Origin: an uncultured bacterium
GTDB lineage: Bacteria > Patescibacteria > JAEDAM01 > Absconditabacterales > Absconditicoccaceae
Direction of reading: 5' to 3'
Length of the DNA stretch: 5,848 nt
Assembly (NCBI GenBank): GCA_903904545.1
Contig: CAIVDB010000057.1
Location: 1 to 5,848, forward strand
The position numbers were made by a program, and so were the translations under genes. The notes beneath the pieces are model-generated. The model saw nothing but the letters and a program-made list of their open reading frames with translations. It searched no databases and was not told the origin of the DNA. Below, in pieces: positions 1 through 5,848 of this stretch; the stretch's first letter is position 1; each line of letters begins with the position of its first letter.

Positions 1-291
1 TAATTCCACCATATCGTATTTGATTATAAAAAAACATACCTAATTATAATCAGAATTGTTTTAAACACAAATTTTTAAGGGTCTATTCCAACTTGATTTT
101 AACCAAAACTTACTTTATCTTTATGCTAATTTAATCCAAAAATTCCCTTCTCAAAAATACACAGATCCCTACGAAGAAGAAAAAACAAAACGATACAACC
201 TAGCCAAACTCCTTCAAAAAACCCAGCACAGCCTTCTTTCTTATATTATATCTACTTTTCCTCGTTGTCAATCCTTGATTTTTCTGAATGC
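1..291. other. Upstream region with no confident gene
   Basis: I see no gene here that I can defend. On the plus strand, a frame beginning after a TAA at 62-64 stays open from 65 to a TAA at 338-340 (91 codons). It has no ATG, GTG or usable TTG near its beginning, and its end overlaps the gyrA promoter. Its translation has an ordinary protein-like composition (for example YEEEKTKRYNLAKLL in the middle), so it could be a decayed gene remnant, but I recognise no family. Composition is odd: in 61-300 the plus strand has 19 G and 57 C, the reverse of the G-rich gyrA that follows. Code 25 has only two stop codons, so long chance frames are commoner than usual. Confidence 0.5.
43..70 (-). promoter_or_regulatory. 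Possible minus-strand promoter facing the left edge
   Basis: Read on the minus strand, TTGTGT (65-70) and a perfect TATAAT (43-48) are separated by 16 bases, the same spacing as the other promoters here. An ATG at 37-35 on the minus strand follows six bases after the -10 and stays open for 12 codons to the window edge. If real, it would be a divergent gene with an almost leaderless transcript. The sequence is AT-rich, so a chance match is quite possible, and the T-rich box found before the other starts is absent. Confidence 0.2.
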
Positions 292-319
292 TTGCAATCA
301 GAAGCCACTTTTCTATACT
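292..319 (+). promoter_or_regulatory. gyrA promoter, sigma-70 type
   Basis: TTGCAA at 292-297 (4 of 6 matches to the -35 consensus) and TATACT at 314-319 (5 of 6 matches to the -10) are separated by 16 bases. Transcription would start near 326 and leave a leader of about 27 bases before the gyrA ATG at 353. Spacing and leader length match the other two promoters in this window, which raises confidence. Confidence 0.6.
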
Positions 320-330
320 ATTGGCAATGT

Positions 331-338
331 TTTTATCT
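331..338 (+). promoter_or_regulatory. T-rich pre-start box of gyrA
   Basis: TTTTATCT lies 14 bases before the gyrA ATG. No purine-rich Shine-Dalgarno sequence is present. The same octamer or a close variant stands 12-14 bases before all four genes of the window, so it may be a translation-initiation element in the mRNA leader. The role is inferred from position only. Confidence 0.45.
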
Positions 339-352
339 AATAATCTTTTTTG

Positions 353-2926
353 ATGGCAGAAATTACCCCACTTATTGGTGGAACAATCATTCATCGTCCT
401 ATACAAGATGAAATATCTCAGTCGTATATAGAATATGCCATGTCGGTCATTGTGTCTCGTGCCTTGCCAGATACAAGAGATGGATTGAAGCCAGTATTGA
501 GAAGAATCTTGTTTGGTATGTACCAAATGAATAACTTCTTCAATCAGAAGCACAAAAAGTCGGCAAGAATTGTCTGAGAGGTCATGGGAAAGTATCATCC
601 ACATGGAGATAGTAGTATCTATGATGCTATGGTGCGTATGGCACAACCTCGGTCTATGAGATACCCTCTTATTGATGGTCAAGGTAACTTTGGATCTATC
701 GATGGAGATAGCGCAGCGGCGATGAGGTATACCGAAGCCAGACTTACAAAACTTTCAGAGGAAATGCTTTCTGATATCGAACAAGATACCGTAGATCGAA
801 GAGACAACTTTGATGGATCACTTAGAGAACCTATTATGCTTCCTACGAGATTCCCAAATCACTTGTGTAATGGTACTATGGGTATCGCTGTAGGTATGGC
901 AACCAATATGGCTCCACATAATCTTGTTGAAGTATTGGATGCATCACTTTTGCTTTTGGAAAAAGAAGGAAAATTGGATAAAGATGGTATCCCCCATCAA
1001 GTAAGTGTAGATGATATTATGGAAATTATCAAAGGACCTGATTTCCCAACAGGAGGATTTATCTATGATTCCAATAATATTAGAGAAGTGTATAGAAAGG
1101 GAAAAGGAGGAATCGTAACGAGAGGAAAAACTCATGTAGAAAATGGAAAACATGGAAGTGTAATTGTGATAGACGAAATCCCCTATCTTGTAAATAAATC
1201 TAGTTTAGTAGCGAAGATTGCTGAACTTATCGTCGATAAGAAGATAGAAGGAGTGACTGATATGAGAGATGAATCAAGTAAAAATATTATTAGAATTGCT
1301 ATGTATTTGAGAGCGGGAATAGATTCAGATAAAATTTTGGCAGAACTTTATAAATACACTGAACTTCAGACAAACTTTAATGTAAATAATGTTACCTTAG
1401 TAGAGGCTGGTACTCAACCGAGAACATTGAATATCAAAGATTTGGTTCGAGAATATGTAGTCTTTAGAAGAGATGTCGTATATCGTAGATCAGTATTCCA
1501 ACTCGCTAAGGCAAAAGATAGATTGCATATTTTAGAAGGATTGAAGAAAGCTATCGATGTGATCGATGAAGTAATTGATACCATCAAGAAATCTGGAACT
1601 AAGGTAGAGGCAAAAGAAAATCTGATGGCTAAATTTGAATTTAGTGATATGCAGGCTGAATATATTTTGATGATGAGATTGCAATCGCTTGTTGGTTTGG
1701 AAATCCAGAAGATTGCTGATGAAATAGAAGAAAAGAAGAAATTGATCGAGTATCTAGAAGGTATCATCAATGATCCACTCAAATTAGATCAAGTCATCAA
1801 GGATGATTTCATCTATATCAAGAAACAATATGGTGATGAAAGAAAAACACTTCTTTCTCAAGATCTCAGTGTCTATAATATCGCTGGAAGTCTCAAGGCA
1901 TTCAAAGATGCGGCAGACAAGGTCAAGGAAGATGTGATTGTCCGAGTAGGAAATGATTATAGTATCAAAGTCCTCTATCAGACAAGGATTCTAGCTATTC
2001 CTGAAGAAACTATGGATCTTATCTATACGCATAATCAAGATAAGCTTATCGTGATTACTGATATAGGAGAACTTGTGGTACAGAGGCTCAAGGAATTTGG
2101 TGTATTTGTGATGAAACAAAATTCTATCAATCTCAAAGAGCATTTTGGACTCAAAGGTAAGGTTATCTTTGCTAAAACACTTCACTTTGATTATCATCAT
2201 TTAGTATTCCTTACTAATCAAAATAGTATTAAGAAAATCAATAAGGAACTTGTACTTTCCTTCAAGAAATTCCCAACCGTTATCATGAAACTCGCACTCA
2301 AGGAGAAAATAGTCTCTGTAGAGGCAGTAAATGATACCGACAATATTGGAATCATTACTCAGCAGTGATGGATGTTGCTCTTCAAGAGTAGCGATCTCAG
2401 ACCAATGGGAAAGACTGCAGGATGAGTCAAAGCAATAGAATTGCAAGAAGGAGATGAAGTGACTTATATGTTCCTTCATAAGGAAGAGCCATTTATCTTA
2501 GTCCATGGAAATAAGGATGGAAAACTCTTGAGTCTAGAGGATTTGAAACTTTGGAAGAGAGCAAGAAAGGGACAGGTAGTAATGACAGGAAAGGATACTT
2601 TGGAATGAGCAATAAGTATCATCGAATGAGCAATTAGAATTAGATTTAAGGATACTACGATCAAGACACTTCATTCTAATGATATTCACTTGGATGAACC
2701 AGAAACTCCATTGTCTAAGATGGTTGATCAGAATATTGATGTCATCTATAGACCATGGGAAGAGAAAGAAGAAAATTTGAAATATAAAGAAGATAGAAAG
2801 AAAGCAGAAAAAGAAGCTGATCTTCTCGAAAAGGCAGCTCATCTAGATACTTCGTCTGAGGCTGTGGCAGAGGAAACGCCGGAGGCTGAAGAAATAGAAG
2901 ACACAGAAGAAGCTACTGAAGAATAA
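353..2926 (+). CDS. gyrA: DNA gyrase subunit A (code 25, TGA = Gly)
   Basis: This is the A subunit of DNA gyrase, the type IIA topoisomerase that works with GyrB to introduce negative supercoils. The product is 857 residues, near the family's usual size. Residues 36-47 hold the [12 protein letters not shown] motif. The KYHPHGD region follows, then [10 protein letters not shown] with the DNA-cleaving tyrosine Y126. The coiled-coil tower covers about 374-480. The C-terminal DNA-wrapping domain covers about 525-780 and includes [10 protein letters not shown] charged, Glu-rich tail follows (780-857). Quinolone-contact positions keep Ser87 and Asp91 (E. coli S83 and D87). ATG 353 is chosen because a TAA stands upstream in frame at 341-343; the TTG at 350 is less likely. 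Five in-frame TGA codons (575, 2366, 2423, 2606, 2627) encode Gly75, 672, 691, 752 and 759; Gly75, in [12 protein letters not shown], is invariant in the family. Oddities are Arg where AQPxSMRYP normally has an aromatic residue, and a degenerate GyrA box (near HFGLKGK). ParC is the alternative name if a second paralogue exists. Transcription comes from the promoter at 292-319 and ends at 2934-2967. Confidence 0.97.
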
Positions 2927-2933
2927 TATAAGG

Positions 2934-2967
2934 AAACGGCACTGATCTGATTGGTGTCGTTTTTTTT
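2934..2967 (+). terminator. Rho-independent terminator of gyrA
   Basis: Eight bases after the gyrA stop, AAACGGCACT (2934-2943) pairs with GGTGTCGTTT (2953-2962) to form a 10-bp stem that includes two G-U pairs. The loop has nine bases, and a run of eight T (2960-2967) overlaps the end of the stem. This is a standard intrinsic terminator and separates gyrA from the next unit, whose -35 element begins two bases later. Confidence 0.88.
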
Positions 2968-2968
2968 A

Positions 2969-2996
2969 TTGAAATAATGTTGTGCTTTCGTATGAT
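2969..2996 (+). promoter_or_regulatory. Promoter of the DUF1015-protease unit
   Basis: TTGAAA at 2969-2974 (5 of 6 consensus) and TATGAT at 2991-2996 (5 of 6) are separated by 16 bases. The start codon at 3030 lies 33 bases past the -10, the same distance as in gyrA. Its place directly after a terminator supports a new transcription unit. Confidence 0.7.
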
Positions 2997-3007
2997 GTGG
3001 CTGTCTA

Positions 3008-3015
3008 TTTTATTT
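3008..3015 (+). promoter_or_regulatory. T-rich pre-start box of the DUF1015 gene
   Basis: TTTTATTT lies 14 bases before the ATG at 3030, exactly the spacing of the gyrA box. The leader between is almost all T, with no Shine-Dalgarno sequence. Function inferred from recurrence. Confidence 0.4.
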
Positions 3016-3029
3016 CTTTTTTTTGTGTA

Positions 3030-4379
3030 ATGGAAAAAATCTTTGATCAAGTGTGAGTTGCTCTGCCTGAGCTTCTTCTTCCAAATAGTACTATAGACCT
3101 CACCAAATGGTCTGTTGTCGCGTGTGATCAGTATACTTCAGAGCCAGAATATTGGAAACAAGTAGAAGATCTTGTAGGTACGAGTCCTTCTCTACTTCGC
3201 CTCATTTATCCAGAGGTCTATCTTCAGTCACCTGATAATGCTCAGAGAATTATGAATATCCAAAATACTATGCAGCAATATCTTTCCCAAGGTATTTTAG
3301 AACACAAAGGGGCTTGATTTGTCTTGGTAGATAGGAAAACATCTCACGTTGCTTCTAGAAAGTGACTCATGGTTGCTCTTGATCTCAATCGTTATGACTA
3401 TTCTGTCTGATCTCAAAGTTTGATTAGAGCTACTGAAGGAACTGTTTTGGATAGATTGCCACCAAGAATTGCTATTAGATCATGAGCGCCTTTGGAGAGT
3501 CCACATATTATGGTGCTTATCGATGATGAACAAAAAACAGTTATTGAGCCTTTGTTTGACCATATTGCTGACTATCAAAAGTTGTACGATACTGATCTTA
3601 TGATGAATGGGGGTCATATCACATGATATAAAATTGATCAGGAAGCTCAAATATCTCAGATAATTACTGCTTTATCTCGTCTTATGGATCCACAGGCATA
3701 TCAGGCAAAATATGGATTAACTCCTGATGCACAGGTAATGCTTTTTGCTATGGGTGATGGGAATCATTCCTTTGCTACAGCAAAGGCTATTTGGGAGGAA
3801 AAAAAGAAAACCCTTTCTCCAGAAGAACAAATCAATCATCCTGCTAGATTCGCTCTTGTTGAGCTTGTAAATGTTCACGATGATGGACTTGTTTTCGAGC
3901 CCATCCATAGAGTTGTATTCAATGTTGATCAGGAGCATCTTTTTGCTGCTATGCAGGAATATTTTACTCATCAGGGAGCATCAGTTACCATTACTCCTTA
4001 TCAGACGCAGGAAGATATGAAAGCTCATTTCCTCCCACAAGCTAATCATCATTGTATTGCTTTTGCTGCTGCGGGAATATATGGTATACTTGATATTGCA
4101 CATCCTAAATCTACTTTGGAGGTAGGTAGTTTACAAGCCTTCTTGGATGAATACCTTCATCAATACAAGGAAACGATGATTGATTATGTCCATGGATGGG
4201 ATTCTACACTTGCTCTTTCTCAAAAACCTCGTAGTTTATGATTTTTTCTCCCTATTATGGATAAAAGAGACTTTTTCAAAACCGTGATTCTCGATGGAGC
4301 ACTCCCAAGAAAGACTTTCTCTATGGGTGAAGCTGAAGAGAAGAGATTTTATCTAGAATGTAGATCTCTTACTGTGTAA
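3030..4379 (+). CDS. DUF1015 (COG4198) family protein, function unknown
   Basis: This is a soluble, conserved protein of 449 residues with no signal peptide or membrane segment, recognised as a full-length member of the DUF1015 family. Family signatures appear in order: VVACDQYTSEPEYW at 29-42, the YDYSVGSQSLIRATEGT block at about 122-138, GDGNHSFATAK at 242-252, FEPIHRVV from 289, GWDSTLAL from 389, and the C-terminal stretch GFFLP to SMGEAEEKR. The His/Asn/Asp-rich GDGNHSF motif looks like an active or ligand site, but no reaction is established to my knowledge, so none is assigned. Seven in-frame TGA codons (3054, 3315, 3363, 3408, 3483, 3624, 4239) encode Gly9, 96, 112, 127, 152, 199 and 404. 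Several of these are glycines I recall as conserved in relatives, such as the one in SLGFFLP. ATG 3030 is the first start after the promoter and gives the normal N-terminus. It is probably co-transcribed with the protease gene 20 bases downstream. Confidence 0.94.
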
Positions 4380-4387
4380 TTTTATCC
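4380..4387 (+). promoter_or_regulatory. T-rich pre-start box of the protease gene
   Basis: TTTTATCC lies 12 bases before ATG 4400, in the 20-base gap after the DUF1015 stop. No Shine-Dalgarno sequence fits in this gap. Finding the box inside a likely operon suggests a translational rather than a promoter role. Confidence 0.4.
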
Positions 4388-4399
4388 TATCTATTTCTT

Positions 4400-5080
4400 A
4401 TGCATAAAAGGCACTGGCTATTTTTCTGTGGTTTTGCTTTGCTTGTTAGTTTGATCTTTTTTCTTATTCATTTTTTTTCTTTACCAAAAGGGGCTATGCA
4501 GCCATCTCCTCCTCATTTGCCTTCTCCTCTTTCTGGAAATATAAACTATATCGGTCGTCTTATCGTTTATTCCTGAACAGATAATTCTTCTTCAGCAATT
4601 ACTTTGTGAGGATGACGTGTGTTTCTTATTCATTCTGGTTGATATGCGATTACCAATGCGCATGTGCTTTATGGACTGATGAATTATTATGAAGTCTCTT
4701 TTTCTGGAGAAAGAAAAATCCCTGTACGTCATATTTGGCTACATGAGACCTTAGATCTCGCACTTTTGCAGCTTTCTGGTCTTTACGAGGATTTTGATCA
4801 GTTTTCACTTCCTTCACTAGGACATAGGTCTTTTTCTATTGGAGATGTTGCTTTCTGACCTACTTTATCTGGAGAATTGTTTACTGGGAAGATTGTTACT
4901 GTTTCAGGCATGATCGTGATAGACGTTCCTGTTCCTTTTGGAACAAGTGGTTCTCCTGTTTGGGATCTTTCCTGATTTGTCTTGTGAATATTTTCTGCTA
5001 CGGCATCTGCCTCTGCATATATTCTTCCCATTACTGATTCATTTGTTCGTTCTTGGCTGCTTTCTCTCGGGATTATTTAA
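4400..5080 (+). CDS. Membrane-anchored trypsin-like serine protease
   Basis: The product is 226 residues. Two basic residues are followed by a hydrophobic segment (about 6-27), which acts as an uncleaved anchor or a signal peptide, so the enzyme should act outside the cytoplasmic membrane. The rest is one trypsin/HtrA-type (S1 clan PA) domain with a full triad: His88 in AITNAHVL, Asp119 in DLALLQL and Ser183 in GTSGSPVWD. There is no PDZ domain, and at 226 residues it is much shorter than typical HtrA/DegP proteins. The nucleophile motif is GTSGSP rather than the usual GNSGGP. Seven TGA codons (4574, 4607, 4613, 4640, 4856, 4973, 4985) encode Gly59, 70, 72, 81, 153, 192 and 196. Gly81 aligns with the glycine before the His motif of HtrA proteins, and Gly192 and Gly196 with the DGxVVGI glycines after the catalytic serine. 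ATG 4400 is preferred to the internal ATG at 4495 because only it includes the membrane segment. Substrate is unknown. Confidence 0.86.
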
Positions 5081-5127
5081 TGTTTTATTCTCTTGGTAGC
5101 TAGATATTTTTATGTAAAATCTTATGT

Positions 5128-5173
5128 ATTGTTCCTGTTGATTCTGATCAAAATAACAATTATCCCTTTTTTT
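5128..5173 (+). terminator. Possible terminator of the DUF1015-protease unit
   Basis: ATTGTT (5128-5133) pairs with AACAAT (5155-5160). Inside it, TTGAT (5138-5142) pairs with ATCAA (5147-5151) around a TCTG tetraloop. Seven T follow at 5167-5173 after a six-base gap. The stem is AT-rich and interrupted, and the T run is displaced, so this is a weak intrinsic terminator at best. Confidence 0.35.
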
Positions 5174-5248
5174 CTTGTTTTATCTCTTATTCTATATAAT
5201 TATTCTCTCAAAAGTAAACTTCTAAATTCGTCTGTAGGGGTCTAAAAT

Positions 5249-5276
5249 TTGAATTTCATCCTTTTTGGGGTACACT
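5249..5276 (+). promoter_or_regulatory. Promoter of the TPR protein gene
   Basis: TTGAAT (5249-5254) and TACACT (5271-5276), each 4 of 6 to consensus, are separated by 16 bases. The ATG is 38 bases beyond the -10. The match is weaker than for the other two promoters, but the geometry is the same and it sits in a 234-base spacer where a new unit is expected. Confidence 0.5.
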
Positions 5277-5293
5277 TGATGATGTATATGTTA

Positions 5294-5301
5294 TTTTATC
5301 T
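5294..5301 (+). promoter_or_regulatory. T-rich pre-start box of the TPR gene
   Basis: TTTTATCT, identical to the gyrA box, lies 13 bases before ATG 5315. No Shine-Dalgarno sequence is present. Confidence 0.42.
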
Positions 5302-5314
5302 TTAATTGTGTCTT

Positions 5315-5848
5315 ATGTCTACGTATGTTCCTGAATCACTTATTACAGAGATTGAAGAATTGAAAGAATTATGAAAGTTTGATGAAGCTATAAGTAAGGT
5401 AAATAGTATCTTATTTAGAGATCCACATAACGAAAACGCCTTGTTACAAATTACTGATATTCAGTATAGAAAATGAGAGATAGGGAAAGCATCTAAGGCA
5501 ATAGATTTTCTTAATACTAAAAACAATAATAATGATCCTCTAGGACTTTACATCAAATGAGTCCTTGAAATGGAAAAAAATCATCGATTAGATGCGAAAA
5601 AATATCTTCAAAAGGCACTAGAACTTACCAAAGCTGAGAATCATGAAATTTTGAGGTGTTATGGTCTTTGTGAATATTGGTATGGCAATAGAGAAAAAGG
5701 ATTGCTTTTTCTCAAAGATGCTTTTACTATAAATAATAAAGATGCAGAGGTTGTTTATAATCTTATAGAAATTTATATTTTGGAACGTAAATATAAGAAA
5801 GCAAAAGATATGATCCACTATTTTTATAAACATCGTGAGAAACTTCAA
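5315..5848 (+). CDS. TPR-repeat protein, 3' end cut by window
   Basis: The first 178 residues are visible and the frame is still open at the window edge. There is no signal peptide or membrane segment at the N-terminus. The sequence is a series of about five helix-turn-helix units of roughly 34 residues that fit the tetratricopeptide pattern, for example LGKFDEAISKV near residue 19, the unit ending in AKKYLQKALEL near 94, the YGNREKG turn, and ERKYKKAKDMI near the edge. TPR arrays are protein-binding scaffolds, but the partner cannot be told from this. Three TGA codons (5372, 5474, 5558) encode Gly20, 54 and 82. Gly20 and Gly54 occupy the turn glycine (TPR position 15) and Gly82 the helix glycine (position 8), which supports both the TGA reading and the fold. 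ATG 5315 is the first start after the promoter and T-rich box. A domain beyond the window could change the functional call. Confidence 0.75.

Larger units (their letters stand above)
65..340 (+). pseudogene. Start-less open frame, possible gene remnant
   Basis: This 91-codon frame ends at TAA 338-340, just before gyrA. It contains no TGA codon. Many codons end in C (tac, aac, ccc, gcc, ctc, acc, cac, agc), unlike the T/A-ending codons of the genes downstream, which could mean foreign origin or different strand pressure. The adjacent frame is open from 4 to 75, so a frameshifted older gene is conceivable, but that frame starts directly after a TAA at 1-3. There is no start codon and no recognised domain. 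It may equally be chance or the flank of an older insertion. I list it only so that the region is not read as empty. Confidence 0.2.

Noticed and set aside
20..50. Plus-strand promoter TTGATT ... TATAAT
   Set aside because: The spacer is 19 bases and no gene with a start codon follows. The overlapping minus-strand reading has better spacing.
200..682. Minus-strand open frame of 160 codons
   Set aside because: It is mostly antisense to the conserved gyrA start, has no recognisable domain, and ends in the upstream region. It is a shadow frame.
2534..2842. Minus-strand frame under the gyrA 3' end
   Set aside because: Its Phe/Ile/Ser-rich translation is the antisense of the Lys/Glu-rich GyrA tail.
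353..2926. gyrA as a pseudogene or several split genes because of internal TGA codons
   Set aside because: The frame never shifts, all interruptions are TGA, family motifs continue across each one, and the same pattern occurs in every neighbouring gene.
5224..5256. Inverted repeat AAATTC / GAATTT before the TPR gene as an operator
   Set aside because: Six bases of AT-rich pairing separated by 21 bases is expected by chance. It overlaps the -35 element but shows no other operator character.
353..5848. TGA as tryptophan (code 4) or selenocysteine
   Set aside because: TGA falls on conserved glycine positions, TGG is used normally for Trp (including next to a TGA), and 22 Sec residues in unrelated proteins without recognisable SECIS elements is not credible.
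1..5848. CRISPR array, insertion sequence, tRNA or rRNA
   Set aside because: I saw no regularly spaced direct repeats, no transposase-like frame or terminal repeats, and no tRNA or rRNA signature on either strand.

Overview
The window comes from a bacterium that reads TGA as glycine (genetic code 25). That points to the CPR phyla Absconditabacteria (SR1) or Gracilibacteria (BD1-5/GN02). With TGA as stop, every gene here breaks into fragments. With TGA as glycine, four long plus-strand genes appear that contain 22 in-frame TGA codons and end only at TAA (three genes) or run off the right edge (one). Many of the TGA codons fall where the protein family has a conserved glycine. The window alone cannot separate the two phyla.

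Layout, left to right. Positions 1-291 hold no confident gene: the stretch is AT-rich, very poor in G on the plus strand, and contains an open frame with no normal start codon. A promoter at 292-319 leads into gyrA (353-2926), the DNA gyrase A subunit, which is followed by a clear Rho-independent terminator (2934-2967). A second strong promoter (2969-2996) starts a two-gene unit: a DUF1015-family protein of unknown function (3030-4379) and, 20 bases later, a small membrane-anchored trypsin-like serine protease (4400-5080) with a complete His-Asp-Ser triad. A 234-base spacer carries a possible terminator hairpin and a third promoter (5249-5276). This leads into a TPR-repeat protein (5315 to beyond 5848) cut by the window edge.

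GyrA is housekeeping: it supercoils DNA together with GyrB, which is not in the window. The DUF1015 gene and the protease appear to share a transcript, but nothing in the sequence links their functions.

Expression signals are unusually uniform. All three promoters have a 16-base spacer between -35 and -10 and put the start codon about 33-38 bases past the -10. None of the four genes has a Shine-Dalgarno sequence. Instead, each has a T-rich octamer of the form TTTTATCT (or a close variant) ending 12-14 bases before the ATG. This recurrent motif is the least explained signal in the window and the best candidate for something undescribed.
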